Origin: Emiliania huxleyi CCMP1516
Taxonomy: Eukaryota; Haptophyta; Isochrysidales; Noelaerhabdaceae
Length of the DNA: 64,000 bases
Assembly: GCF_000372725.1 (NCBI RefSeq)
Contig: NW_005200088.1
Span: forward strand, 277,709 to 341,708
Direction of reading: 5' to 3'
This document shows, one piece after another, positions 1-10,824 of this stretch. The notes below the pieces were generated by a model, which was given only the letters and a program-made list of their open reading frames with translations, had not been told where the DNA came from and made no database searches. A program made the translations under genes and the position numbers. Position 1 is the stretch's first letter, and every line of letters begins with the position of its first letter.

Positions 1-1
1 G

Positions 2-1231
2 CCAGGCAACAGCCCGGCGGAGCACATGCTCGAGCTGGTCAACAAGGACTTCCGCAGCCCCGAGGCGGTCGGCCTCGTCCTCGATGCGTTTCGGCCCGCG
101 CCGGCCGGGCCGGCGGCCACGCACGCCTTCTCCCCGCTGCCGAAGACGAATCAGGCGCCCTTCCCGAGGCAGACCTGGTGCTTGCTGCGCAAGCTCTGCA
201 AGCTCACGTACAAGGACCCGACCCTCTACCTCGGGCGGGCGGTCGCGTTTCTCCTCGCCAACAGCTTCTTCGCCGTCGTCTACATCCGCGCGCGCGACGT
301 CAAGCAGGAGCAGATTGTCTCCCGCATGTAATGCCTGCTTCACCGTCGCCATACACACACGTGGAAGGTGTACCCCACACGTAAGCACTCCCCTCTTAGG
401 TTCCTCACCATGTGGCTCGTCGGCGTGCCAGCCGCGCTCGGCGTCGTGAGCACCTTCGCGCTCAACGGCGAGGTGCAAGCCGTGCGGCGCGAGGTGCGCG
501 ACGGCATGTACCACCCGGTCGCGTACGTGCTCGCACACACCTCGCTGCAGCTGCCGATGATGGTCTTCCTCGCCATCTCGGCCACCGGAGTGCCCGCCTA
601 CGCCATCGCCGACTTCAACGCGTCCAACTTCGTGCAGTTTACGCTCGTTTACGCGCTGATGCTGTGGGCCTTTGAGTGCATCGCCCAGCTCTGCTCGCTG
701 CTCCGCAACCCTCTGCTTGGCATGCTCGGTTTCCTCAACACCTGGTTCGCGTCCTTCCTCTTCTGCGGCATCTTCCTCCGCAAGACGGACGTGATCTGGC
801 CCTTCCGCGCCTTCACCTACCTCCTCCCCCTCGCGTGGGCGTTTCCCTCCCTCAACTACTTTGAGTTCATCGACTATGAGAGCATCGGGGGCGCCGAGGC
901 GTGCTCCAATCTGACCGAGGCCGGCTGCTTTGACGTCCTCGGCGCAAACGGCCCGCCCTTCCGCTGTCCCGACCTCCAGCCGCAGCAGTGCCTCGGGCTC
1001 ACCGGGCCCCAGGTCCTCGTCTCCCTCGGGGAGACGTACGAAATGATCGACGTGGACGTCAACACCACGCAAGAGGCCCTGATCAGCCTCGCCATCGCGG
1101 TCGGCTGGAAGCTGCTCTACACCGCCTGGCTGATGCGCCAGTGCAACGAAACCGCTGTCCCATCGACCCGTGGCAAGTCCGCCGCGGCGACCCCGGAGCC
1201 TCCGGCGCGCCTCGTCTCCTCTCCCGCCTGA
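2..1231 (+). CDS. ABCG-family ABC transporter, C-terminal membrane half (5' end outside window)
   Basis: The protein reads open from base 2 with GNSPAEHMLELVNKDF, the linker typical of ABCG half- and full-size transporters between nucleotide-binding and membrane domains. The ABC-2 membrane domain follows. Exon 1 ends at 327 and exon 2 starts at 400; a 72-bp GT-AG intron joins them as SRM/FLTMW in frame. The second exon carries RREVRDGMYHPVAYVLAH, the conserved ABCG segment after the second membrane helix, then several hydrophobic helices (LPMMVFLAISATG, FVQFTLVYALMLWAF, GMLGFLNTWFASFLF). A Cys-rich extracellular loop (residues EACSNLTEAGCF, RCPDLQPQQC) precedes the last helix, as in plant and animal ABCG proteins. 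The substrate (lipid, sterol or xenobiotic) cannot be read from the sequence. The ATP-binding cassette lies upstream of the window. Confidence 0.9.
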
Positions 1232-1834
1232 GGAGGAGGCTCAGCGCGCCGCCGCGCAGTCTCAAGCGCGGCAGGGATATTTGTCGAAGCATCCGTCTAT
1301 GAACACGGCTTCCGGGGCTTATACCGCGTTGCTCTCACGTACGTTTGGGATGTGGCGCTGTGCTGTGTGTGGGGGTGGTACACTAGTTGAGCGCGCAGTC
1401 CACGGTGGGGAGGGGGTCCATATTTTTTGTACAACTTGTCGAGTTGCGTTTTGGGCGCGAGATCCCGGACGGACAAGTCTCACTCCGTGTGGATCACATG
1501 GCTTGCCGCTGCCCTCGGATCGGCGACGCGCGGCGACAAGGCGTCGTGTGTGTGCATGCCTAGGTCGCTTAGGAGAGCGTTCTGTTCTAAAATTCGTGCC
1601 GAGGGTTTTGTGAGACAGAGAGAGTTTTGTTTGTAAGAAAAGAATTATATCGCCCTCAACCAGGCAGGGGGTGGTTGCGTAGTGAGAGATTGTTTTTTGT
1701 TTTGCGTTGTGTGGTTTTCTCTGACTGCGAAAAATAACGAAGGGAAAACAGAGAGGAAGAAGACCTGCTCTTAGCCTTCGATGCCAAACGCAATTTCTTT
1801 TTAGCAAGTCGGCCGCTCACCACCGACGCTGTGC
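1232..1834. other. Intergenic spacer between ABCG and K+ channel genes
   Basis: No gene is supported here. The spacer is less GC-rich than its surroundings. It holds one AAAAGAATTA motif at about 1639-1648, resembling the candidate promoter motif noted before other genes, roughly 190 bases before the channel start codon. Confidence 0.5.
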
Positions 1835-3841
1835 ATGCCTCCGATCAGAGAAAGCTCACTCCGGGCGCCCCTTCTCGGTGGCCTCTCGGTCCGCACGTCG
1901 CGCGTGTCATCGGATGCGCGGCACTCTGCCGAGCAGCGCTACTCCTCAGAGCAACAACAGGCGATCGAGAGAGCGGCGGCTGCTGCCACTGCAGCTCAGG
2001 CGGCTGCCGAGGTGGCGGCCGAGGCGGCGAGGGTCGCTCAGGAAACACTCATCTCTGCGACCGAAGCCTTGGCCCGAGACAGCTCCAGCTCCTCAGATAT
2101 GGCATCTCTCGGCGAGCCCGCCTCACTCGAGTTCTTCGATCCCGATCCTGCGCCGAGGCCCGGCGCTGATGACATGGAGCTGCAGGAGCGCCGCCGCCTG
2201 AGGCACCGGTGCGCTGCTTGTGATTCGCATACCAGCCACCTGCACGGTACAGAGATGGGCTATTGGCGATGGCCCCCATTCTGCAGCCTCCCGTGCACAG
2301 CCACCTGCATGGTAAAGAGATGGGCTATTGGCAACGGGTCCCCATTCTGCAGCCTCCCAGTGCACTGACCATGGTCCCTTCGTGCAGACTCTCTGGCCCG
2401 TGGACGCTGTCACACGCAGGCTCAGCTGCGCAGGCTCGTGCGGCGCGACTATCCGTTCCACCAGTCGGGCGACAAGATCCACATGCACCGGTCCGGCTGG
2501 AAGCTGACCGAGCTGCGCCAGATCGCGATGCTCGACTGGTTCCACGTGCTGATCGAGTGGAGCCTCGGCGGCCTGCTCGCGCTGACCGTCGCCATGTACA
2601 CTCTCCTCGTCCTCCTCTTCGGCCTCCTCTACATGGCGATTGACCGGCGGGGCGAGGACTGCGGCCTCGCGCCGCCCGGCCAGGACCTCTCGTGGCAGAC
2701 CGCCATCGCCTTCTCCGTCGAGACCTTCTCGACGATCGGGTACGGTGTCCCCTTTGACTCCACCGCCTTCTTCGACAACTGCATGGTCCTCACCGTCGCC
2801 GTCTACAGCCAAGCGCTCACCTTCATCCTTCTCAACGCAACACTGCTCGGCATCATCTTTGCGCGCGTCGGCCGCGCCAGCACGCGAGCCGCACAGGTTC
2901 TCTTTTCGGACAAGGCAACCATCCGGTGCGTGCGCGGCCGCTTCTACTTCTCCTTCCAGGTGGGGGAGGCGTCCTTCCTCCAGTACCACCCGATCGTGGA
3001 GGCGCACGTGCGCGCGTACGCCGTCCTGCACGAGCGGGTGTGCAGCACGAGCCGCGCTTTAATCCATCGCAATACTCAATGGACGAACGAGTTGATGAAC
3101 ATAGGTGCAGCACGAGCCGCGTCGCACGACGCGAGATTCCGTCGCCGGCGTCACTTCTCCGAAGATCCTCTCCTCGCTCTCCCTCGCGCAATTCTTCCGC
3201 CCGTCCTCCGAGAGTACTCGCGGCCTAGCGCGGGGCCCCGTCTCTCCGAGGCGCGAGGCCGCCCTCTTCCAGACTCCTTCTCCCCAAATCTCCCCAAATC
3301 TCCCCAAATCTCCCCATGTCTCCACCTCTAGGCGCGAGGCCGCCCTCTTCCAGACTCGCGTCCTGCGGCTGACGAACCCGAACGACGAGATCGGAGGGAT
3401 GCTCTTCCTCGCCACTCCACAGCTCGTCTCGCACCGGATCGACCGCTGGTCTCCCCTGTTCCCGCCCGCATGCTTCCGCGCGAGGCCGCTCGAGCCCACG
3501 CTGCCCCTCAGCCGCGTCCCGCCAGCCCCGCTCCGTCCCACCTTCCCCGGGCTGGTGATGCGCGAGGACGACGTGGACGCGGAGGACACGATTGACGCGG
3601 CGCTCCGAGACCGGCGCCAGCAGGCGGAGCTCGCAGCGCGGTGCGAGCACGCGCCCGCGGCAGCAGAGGCGCGCCACGCCGCGGCAGGCGCAGGCCTAGG
3701 CCGCGCCTCCTGTTCGCTAGTCGCTCTGGCGTGGAGAGGGGGTCCGACCTGTGGGCTTGCCGCAGGCGCGGCCGCGTCCTCGACCGCGCCTCCACCTGAT
3801 CCTCTGCCTGATCCCCCGCCGCCGGATACGCCGACGCGGGG

Positions 3842-3876
<35 letters not shown>

Positions 3877-4536
3877 TGCCGCCGCCGCCGCCTCTGCCGC
3901 CGCCTCTGCCGCCGCCACTGCCGCCGCCACTGCCCCCGCCATTTCCGCCGCGTCCCGAGACGGGTACGCCTCGGCACGGCAAGCTGATGCCGGAGCCTTC
4001 TCTCCTCGCGCTGCGCGAGCGGATTCGACAGCATTGGGAGGCCTCTTCGCACCAGCCCGTCCGCCCCCGCGTCCCACTCCACCCCGACCCGCCTCACGCC
4101 ACCCCGCCCCGCCCCGCCTCACGCCACCCCCCGCCCCGCCCCGCCCCGCCCCGCCCCGCCCGCCCCATCTGGCCGGCCACCCCACAGGACAGCGAGCTCG
4201 AGGTGATCGTGTTGGTCGAGGGCATCGACCCGATGAGCTCAAACACCTTCCAGGCGCGCCTGCACCAGGCCAAGAGCCGACCACCACGATGTATTCAAAT
4301 CACCAAATGCTGACGCGCCTCCAGCGCCGCTCGCTTCGTGAATCGACTCATTGAACGGCGAATGAAATCAGGCGCGCCACTCGTACATGAGCTCCGACCT
4401 CCGCTTCGACGCTGGCTTCGCCCCCACCATGTCCATCACCGACGAGGGGGTGCCGCAGGTGGACTGGGAGGAGTTCCACAAGACGGTGGATTTGCCGTTC
4501 AACACGTCCTGTTGGGTCGGGTCGTCGCATAGCTAA
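1835..4536 (+). CDS. Inward-rectifier potassium channel (Kir family) with polyproline insertion
   Basis: Four exons fit in frame: 1835-2208, 2434-3039, 3332-4253 and 4372-4536. An Ala/Glu-rich N-terminus (about 125 residues) precedes the Kir core: RRDYPFHQSGDKIHMHRSGW, the slide helix and two membrane helices around the pore, with the K+ selectivity filter TIGYG. The cytoplasmic domain then follows (FSFQVGEASFLQYHPIVEAH; LRLTNPNDEIGGMLFLATP; HRIDRWSPLFP; LEVIVLVEGIDP; FHKTVDLPFN), all recognisable Kir strand motifs. Exon 3 carries a very long Pro-rich insert between HRID and LEVIV; a GT-AG pair at 4059/4187 could remove part of it in phase 0. The channel should pass K+ inward across a cell membrane. 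The last intron has a GC donor, and GCGCGCC is repeated after both splice sites. Intron 1 contains an imperfect duplication of about 75 bp. Length near 690 residues is well above the usual 350-450. Confidence 0.85.
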
Positions 4537-4995
4537 ACAGCCGTGTGGGGCTCGTACCCGTACACGCGTACAGTTCTCTCTCTCGCGAGTATTTATAGTC
4601 GGCTGCAGTCGCACACCCGCCGTCCTCCGCACTTTGGCGTAGTGACCAAGGCAATGCATCGCACCCCAGGCCGAACCAGCGGCTCCACGCACTCGCCAAC
4701 ACACGGACTCGAGACACGTGCATGGGCACGTGTCTGTGTGTGCCTTGAAGCTTTTGGTTTCTCGTTGTTGTACCAGATGTCGATTGTCGTGTGTCACGTG
4801 TCTGTCTGAGGACCTTTGAGGCCCTCCCCAGTCTCACCCCACCTTACCTCTGCCCCCCCCTCCCCCCATCCCTCTGCCTCCCATAGGGCAGGATAGCACT
4901 AGCATATGCGCCTAGTGCGCACTGCGCACACTGGGCCCACATAGATGTGACCCGCCCGCTCGAGTGCGGCGTCCGGATGCTAGTGCTTGAGAAGA
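4537..4995. other. Spacer downstream of the K+ channel gene
   Basis: No convincing gene. It contains a C-rich stretch near 4845-4875 and several TG-rich short motifs. Confidence 0.4.
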
Positions 4996-5289
4996 CACCA
5001 CAAACGCGGCACGGCCCGTTTTGGATGTCTGCGGAGATTCTGTCTTAGCACACACAGTGAGTCATTCGGAGTCATTCGATGGCCAGAGTGCGATTGTGTG
5101 TGTGCGGGAGTTGGTTTGTCGGGAGGGAGGGGCAGGCTGCTCACCCACGTGCACCGCACCGGGCCAGTGCTTGCACTTTGAATGCCGTGGGGCTCCTGCC
5201 CGTGTCCGGGCGTGGAGATGCGAGGGTCGCCCCCCCTTGCCCCACCACTTTGTGTGTGTGGGGAGAAATCTACCTTACCTTACCTTACC
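4996..5289. repeat. Direct repeat, copy 1 (about 295 bp)
   Basis: This copy matches 5404-5697 essentially base for base at an offset of 408. It ends in a CTTAC-rich tail (TACCTTACCTTACC). Short open frames run through both copies, but their composition is not that of a protein and no family is recognisable. The two copies are separated by a 114-base spacer carrying an inverted repeat. Confidence 0.85.
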
Positions 5290-5302
5290 GGATAGCCCCA
5301 TG

Positions 5303-5341
5303 TGTCCTTTTAAAAAGATTTTTGTCCTAACTAAAAGGACA
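5303..5341. other. Inverted repeat between the two direct-repeat copies
   Basis: TGTCCTTTT at 5303-5311 pairs with AAAAGGACA at 5333-5341, with a 21-base A/T-rich loop. Position between two identical 295-bp blocks suggests a recombination or insertion scar, but no function can be assigned. Confidence 0.6.
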
Positions 5342-5403
5342 GGTTCATGAAGGGCGCCACGCGCCCCCGCTCGCCGGCCCAGTCGTACCTCCCGCACTCC
5401 ATA

Positions 5404-5697
5404 CACCACAAACGCGGCACGGCCCGTTTTGGATGTCTGCGGAGATTCTGTCTTAGCACACACAGTGAGTCATTCGGAGTCATTCGATGGCCAGAGTGCG
5501 ATTGTGTGTGTGCGGGAGTTGGTTTGTCGGGAGGGAGGGGCAGGCTGCTCACCCACGTGCACCGCACCGGGCCAGTGCTTGCACTTTGAATGCCGTGGGG
5601 CTCCTGCCCGTGTCCGGGCGTGGAGATGCGAGGGTCGCCCCCCCTTGCCCCACCACTTTGTGTGTGTGGGGAGAAATCTACCTTACCTTACCTTACT
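5404..5697. repeat. Direct repeat, copy 2 (about 295 bp)
   Basis: Second copy of the block at 4996-5289. Sequence after the CTTAC tail diverges (ACTTACGCGTG here, ACCGGATAGCC in copy 1). Confidence 0.85.
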
Positions 5698-6063
5698 TAC
5701 GCGTGTCTGTCGTCTCACTTATTACGGTGATTACTTTACCTTTACGCGGCGAGCAAGAAAAGACACAGCGCTGGCTGCCCCGGCAGCGCAGATACGGGAT
5801 ACACTTTCTGGCCGCGCACCGTACGGTACTTTAGCCGGGGAGCGGGGAGAGCGGCGGGGTTCAACACGGGGGTGTCACGCTCACGCGTCACGCGTCACGG
5901 CTCTGTAAGGTCAACCGTACGGCGCCAGACTCTCATACCTCGAGCCGCGAGCCAGGCGCCTTGGCCCCCTCCATCAGCGCTCTCTGCCGCTCCATCTCCG
6001 CCTACAAAAGCCAAGCCGTCAGCCTCAGCGCCAACCGCCAAGTCTGGAGACCCTCACGAAGGC
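5698..6063. other. Spacer before the small PH-domain gene
   Basis: No gene is supported. It holds a short TCACGCGTCACGCGTCACGG repeat near 5881-5900. Confidence 0.4.
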
Positions 6064-6704
6064 TCAAGGTCTCGCCGGGTACTGGCTGGCGATGGCTGCG
6101 GGTGCGCCGCTCGAGATCGCCTTTCTTCGCAGCCCCTCGTCGGACCTCCAGTCCTCCACCTGGCATCGGATCGCGCCGACCCAGCGCTCGCACTCCGTGC
6201 TGCTCGTCGCGCGGAGGTGGAGCGTGATGGGACCGCACCGCACCTGACAGCCATGGGCGTTGGGCTCGAGCAGGGCAGCAGGGGCCAGAGCGCGGCCAGA
6301 CCGGATGCCTGCGGGTGGCCCCCTCCCACTCCGCCCCTTCTACGTCTCTGCTGCAGATTGCACCTCAAATACGTTGTCGCTCCAGTCAACATTCGCCCCC
6401 TCCACCCGCTTGACCAAAGACACGTCACAGAGCGGCACTGCCGTGCTGGGCTCGGCCGTCGCGTCTGCAAGGCGGAGCGACAGCGTGGTACTCAGCTGCG
6501 GGCTCGTGATGCTCGCACGTGCACCTCTTGCCTCTCGGCGTTGGGATGGGCCAGCGGGGCTTACAACTAACTTTTCCCGATGGCGAGCGTTCCCCGCTTG
6601 GCGTTGAGGGTCACGTATCGCTTGGCCCACTGCTTTCCCCAGGCAGGCTTATGCTCGTGCCGCTTGTAGAGCCACCCCTCCGCCGCCGGCAAGCTCTGTC
6701 CCAT
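6064..6704 (-). CDS. Small single pleckstrin-homology (PH) domain protein
   Basis: Three exons on the minus strand (6704-6572, 6464-6364, 6243-6064) give a 137-residue protein that is little more than one PH domain. Exon 1 supplies the first strands (AEGWLYKRHEHKPAWGKQWA, RYVTLNAKRGTLAIGK). Exon 2 gives EPSTAVPLCDVSLVKRVEG. Exon 3 gives ITLHLRATSSTECERWVGAI, the last strand and C-terminal helix with the invariant Trp. Both introns are GT-AG and keep frame. PH domains bind phosphoinositides or protein partners at membranes, so this is probably a membrane-targeting adaptor. Start at MGQSLPAAEGW is the most natural Met; an in-frame Met exists further upstream but would cover repeat sequence. The motif AAAAGAATTTTA lies about 105 bases upstream. 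Confidence 0.78.
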
Positions 6705-6796
6705 GGGCGCCGTGCGAGGGGTGGCGGCGTGCGGGTCGAGGAAGCAGCCCGCCCACGTCAATCCGGTCTTGCGGCGGTTACAGAATTGCGAGCGGT

Positions 6797-6930
6797 GCCG
6801 TCCTTCACAAAAGAATTTTACAACAAAACTCCCTCGCACGACACTGGGCACAGGACTGGGCACAAAAGAATTCAAAAATTTTACAACAAAGCTCCCTCGC
6901 ACAACACTGGGCACAAAAGAATGTTACGAA
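6797..6930. repeat. Imperfect tandem repeat with ACACTGGGCACA units
   Basis: Two units of roughly 60 bp share AAAAGAATT, TTTACAACAAA, CTCCCTCGCAC and ACACTGGGCACA. A related GACACTGGGCACAGGA string recurs at 26752, so the unit is part of an interspersed family. The block sits upstream of the small PH gene (-) and the kelch fragment (+) and may form their shared promoter region. Confidence 0.6.
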
Positions 6931-7111
6931 CGGGCACGGGACTGGCGCGCCGTTCCTTTTATCGAGTCACGCCGCTGCTAGGCTGCGCGAGCGCGGGTGG
7001 CCCCCTCCCCGCCCTTGGCCGCCGGGTGGACCGGGCCGCGGCTTGGCGCGGCGAGCGAGGCCGACCACGGGGATGGGGGCCGGTGAGGATGGATAGCGTT
7101 CGTAGGAGACG

Positions 7112-7438
7112 ATGGCGAAGCGCGAGAGGCCGCGCATGGTCGTGGTCGGCGGCGATGACAACTGTGGCGAGTTCGTCAGCTCGATGGAGCGGTACGACCC
7201 CTCTACGAACGCGTGGGAAGAGGAGGCGATGGCACCGATGCCGTCTGCACGAAAGTATGTCAGCATGGCGGTGCTCGATGGCAAGCTCTACGCGGCGGGC
7301 GGCGAGAGTGAGGCTGACGGCACACCTTCCAACCTGGTGGAGCGGTACGACCTGACTACCAATGCGTGGGAGGCGGTGGCGCCAACGGCGGCGGTGCGGG
7401 ATTCTCACGCCGTGGCGGTGCTCGACGCCAAGCTGTGA
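7112..7438 (+). pseudogene. Truncated kelch-repeat gene
   Basis: The 108-residue frame holds just over two kelch repeats: MERYDPSTNAWEEEAMAPMP, AVLDGKLYAAGGESEADG, VERYDLTTNAWEAVAP. It ends at AVLDAKL with TGA where the complete paralogue at 56261-57454 continues GKLYA. The full-length gene has an N-terminal helical domain and about six repeats, all missing here. Either a downstream exon has been lost or the gene is a decayed partial copy; I saw no kelch sequence downstream to splice to. Kelch repeats form beta-propellers used as substrate or partner adaptors. Confidence 0.7.
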
Positions 7439-7731
7439 AAGTACACGCAGAGGCGCGACTTGTCGCGCACTCCGTACGTGGTCGCCAGCGAGCCAGAGAA
7501 GGCGAGGGTCTCGCGCCGCCTTGGCCCTCGGCGGAAATTTTGAACGACTTGCCCAGCTTGGCGTCGTACCTGTGTGGGCACGGACGGTGTGCGACGAGGT
7601 GGCGAGGCCCGCGCGACCCTTGTGTGTGTGTGTGTCGTAGGGGGTTAGGGGAAGCGACCGCCCCGTTGATTCATGTGTGTCTTGCTCTACGGTCAAGTGT
7701 GTTGGCAGGTATGATTCTAGGGTGGTGCGTC
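7439..7731. other. Spacer between kelch fragment and secreted-protein gene
   Basis: No gene seen. It includes a short (TG)n tract near 7621-7637. Confidence 0.4.
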
Positions 7732-8247
7732 TTACCCAGCTTCGAGCGGCTCGTCGCCCGTGCCAATCGCGCCGGAAAACTTGAACACAATCTTGCCCGA
7801 CAGGCCGTGGCCCTTGCTCACCTCGGAGCTATCGACGTGGAAGCTGACGTCGCCAAAGGAGGACACAAGCTCGTACTCGTCCCGATTCCTCCTCTCGAGC
7901 ACCTCCGCGAACTTTGCGGCGATCTTGTGGATCGAGCCGTTCAGAAGGTCCGTGAGCTTGCCCTCGGCGAGGCCCGTCACCTTATCCTTGACGAAGGCAC
8001 CCTGATCCGTGATGGTGTTGACGACCTTGTCCTTGGCGTTGCTGGCCTTGTCCTTGGCGCCGTTGGCCTTGTCCTTGGCGCCGTTGGCCATGTCCTTGCC
8101 CTTGTCCTTGAATTTGTTACCGCCGGCCTTGATCTTCGAAAGGCCCCAGCCCATCGAAAGCACGTCCGTAGGCGCGTCGGAGATCTCCGGAGGTAGAGCC
8201 AACGAGTTGACGAGCAGCGCGGCGAGAAAAAAAGTCGCAACCTTCAT
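7732..8247 (-). CDS. Secreted protein with LEA-like Lys/Asp/Ala repeats
   Basis: The 171-residue product starts MKVATFFLAALLVNSLA, a clear signal peptide; this Met is chosen over the Met eight codons upstream because it places the hydrophobic core at the N-terminus. Mature residues 35-75 contain near-repeats of the type GAKDKANGAKDKASNAKDKV, the short amphipathic repeats seen in late-embryogenesis-abundant (LEA)-like desiccation proteins. A C-terminal part (EYELVSSFGDVSFHVDSSEV) looks like beta strands. It should enter the secretory pathway. The family of the C-terminal part is not recognised, and the LEA comparison is by composition only. Confidence 0.65.
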   Translation of the reverse strand: MKVATFFLAALLVNSLALPPEISDAPTDVLSMGWGLSKIKAGGNKFKDKGKDMANGAKDKANGAKDKASNAKDKVVNTITDQGAFVKDKVTGLAEGKLTDLLNGSIHKIAAKFAEVLERRNRDEYELVSSFGDVSFHVDSSEVSKGHGLSGKIVFKFSGAIGTGDEPLEAG

Positions 8248-8430
8248 GACGACACAAACCAATTGACACAAACACTCGTTTTGGCAACTAAGAGCCCCCA
8301 GGGAAAAATATGTTTATCCTTTGTACCGCTCGCCCGCCCGGGCCGGACCGTGAGGATAACATATTTGTTCGGCTCCCTGCGTGTGGTTATAGTCTACGGT
8401 AGCCGTACTAGTATAAGCTTGACGTGTAGT

Positions 8431-8560
<130 letters not shown>

Positions 8561-8576
8561 CACCTTTTGTGTGTGA

Positions 8577-9117
8577 TTAATTACCGGGTCGAGATCAATG
8601 ATGAATTCATCCTTCGATACGGCCTCCTTTTTGGCTGCGACCTTGGCAAGCAGAGACGATGTCGGGAGAGCAGACAACGACGACGGTGCTGGAGCATTGA
8701 TAAACACAGTCGCCTGCGGCTCGACCGAGTTGGCAATTTCGGTGAGTGGGACGTTTGCGATTAGGAACGAGGCAAAGATGCTGCCGAGAGCGTTGGCGCT
8801 CAGCTTGACCGTCGGAAGCCGCAATATGTGCACTGTAATTTGTGCGCGCCGACGCACACTCAGATCTCGAAGGTGCCGCAAAATCGGAGTTGATTGCTGA
8901 ACTTGGTCGCGGACTCGAGATTACGCGGCCCCGAGCAGATGTCGGGGGCGCACAGCTTTGCTCTCAGCTGTCTGTGCGCTCGGTCCAGGGAGAGACCGAC
9001 TGGGTCGGGGACGGGGGCGGTCGCGGAGCCGTGATCAAAACTTTTCACGGAGCAATCCAGGAGCAATCTCGTGGCGCTCGCTTCAACGCTTGCGCGATCA
9101 TTTCGGGGTCGAATCAT
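8577..9117 (-). CDS. Possible two-exon hypothetical gene
   Basis: Two adjacent minus-strand frames look coding. One is at about 9117-8860 (VPDPVGLSLDRAHRQLRAKL, CAPDICSGPRNLE). The other is at about 8850-8577 (ANALGSIFASFLIANVPLTE, SVEPQATVFINAPAPSSL, EFIIDLDPVIN). A stop (TGA after GTFEI) separates them, and an acceptor-like ATTACAG lies before the second, but I could not find a donor that keeps frame. The second frame runs into the GT microsatellite. No family recognised; could be noise. Confidence 0.25.
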
Positions 9118-9185
9118 TGGGACTCAGCACCGACGACCGCCGACGGTGCGTGCGCCATCCCCGTCACACGCTCGAGCGCCATTAA

Positions 9186-10031
9186 TTGCACTGCAACACA
9201 ATTCTCTCCTCCACCAGCCAGCCGTCAGAGGGGCTTCGCACGCGAATCATCAGCTCTCCCGAAATTTTGTTGCGAAGCCGCAAGCGACAATTGTACTCAT
9301 ACTTTTTGCGCGTGCTGCTGATTATTATTCCCACATGGCAGAGCTGCGCGACGCGATTTCAAATGCTGAGCGCCACCCTCTCCAATCTGCCGTGCGAGCC
9401 CATCCATCTCCCAAAACGTGGTATTTTCGGCACCATCCCGGCCAATGGCTTCGTGCAGTATGCCACCACGCTCGCCGTCGACCGCGAGCGCCTCACACGA
9501 TCGGAGGGCACTTTTGCACAGCAGCGGGTGACCACGTCGTCGTCGGCGGCCTCCACCACGCACTCGATTTTCGTCAATGCCTCTGCACGCTTCCAAACTG
9601 TCACGGGCTTTGGCGCCGCCTTCACCGACGCCGCGGTCCTCGGCTTCCACGCGCTGACGCCCGGAGCGCAGGCCAACCTCCTCCGCAGCTATTGGGGCGA
9701 GGGCGGCCTCCAGTACTCCCTCGGCCGCGTGCCCATTGGCGGCACCGACTTCTCCACCTCCGTGTACAGCTATGACGACAGCATCGACGACGACCTCAAC
9801 CTGACACGCTTCTCGATCGACGTCGACGAGCGGTCCGGCAAGCTGCCACTCGTGCGCGCGGCGCTGGCGCGCAGCAAGAGCAGCAGCAGCAGCAGCAGCA
9901 GCAATGGCAGCCGCAATAGCAATGACGGCAGTGTGATGCGCCTCTTCGCGTCGTGCTGGGGCCCACCAGCTTGGATGACGACGCGGAACAGCACGCTCAA
10001 CGCGACGCTGCGCGATCGGCCGGGCGCGCGT
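9186..10031 (+). pseudogene. Glucosylceramidase (GH30, GBA1-like), 5' fragment
   Basis: After an uncertain N-terminus the frame carries the start of a glycoside hydrolase family 30 enzyme. It contains VTGFGAAFTDAAVLGFHALT, AQANLLRSYWGEGGLQYSLG, RVPIGGTDFSTSVYSYDD and MRLFASCWGPPAWMTTRNS, matching in order the first TIM-barrel strands of lysosomal glucosylceramidase, which hydrolyses glucosylceramide. A Ser-rich tract (AGC repeats) interrupts the motif series near 9873. Similarity stops at RDRPGA, where a GTGAGT donor follows (10032). The remaining two thirds, including the catalytic acid/base and nucleophile Glu regions, are not found in the next kilobases. It is therefore a truncated gene, an assembly break, or a gene whose next exon is beyond a very long intron. 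The start codon could also be Met at 9366. Confidence 0.7.
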
Positions 10032-10315
10032 GAGTTGAAACCGATGTGGCGAGTCGACCGCCAGTCCGCACGATGGCACTGCGACCCCGGGGGCTGCACG
10101 GCGAGGGCAGCAGCGGCGCGCGCGAGGCGGCAGCGAAATCGGGTCCGAAGTCCGGACCCGATTTGGGGTGTGGACACCTTTCCCCCGGGTTATTTGGGAG
10201 GCGGCGGGTTCCCGCGGGCTGCCTTCCCACGAGCTACTCGTCGCCCTGAATGGTTGCCCAGGTTACTCAGGACACGATCGCGCCGTGAACACAACTAACT
10301 GACGGATCCGCTCCT

Positions 10316-10354
10316 GACAGTCGCACGCGCCGTGCTGTGGCGCGTGCGACTGTC
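10316..10354. other. Perfect 16-bp inverted repeat (hairpin)
   Basis: GACAGTCGCACGCGCC at 10316-10331 pairs perfectly with 10339-10354 across a 7-base loop. It lies downstream of the glucosylceramidase fragment and upstream of the PPR gene. It could be the ends of a tiny transposon remnant or an RNA processing hairpin. Confidence 0.8.
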
Positions 10355-10824
10355 TTTGTTTGAAGTCAAAAGTCGAATCAGAGCGGTGTCGGCGTTGTCC
10401 TGAGTTTTCTCCCCCGGACCGCCCGTCCGGCACCGCTCCGGGACGCATGCCGGCGAAGCACCATCAAGCTGCTGTACGGCCCCAGCATCGCCTCCCCTGG
10501 CTTAGCTAGAGTGAGAGATAGTGTGCACACGGTCTGTCTCTACAATATACTCACTGACACTCCACCTCCCAGAGCTCATCCCGGTACGCCACGGCCATCC
10601 TTGGCCTCAGGAGGGCCCCCGGCCGCGGCGCGGTGCGGCGGCGTCACAAATCCGACCACAGAGCACCGGGACGCGGTCGGGCGATCTAAGGCCCAACTAG
10701 GCGTATGCATTGCCCATCCAGGGCTATCACCTGGACCCATCAACAGGCGCCTGCGGCGCCGTGGTCACGAGGTGTTGTTCACACCTGGGCAAGCATTCAT
10801 GCACCACAGTAGCCACACTTTCCT
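10355..10824. other. Spacer upstream of the PPR gene
   Basis: No gene is supported. Short frames here lack recognisable composition. Confidence 0.4.
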
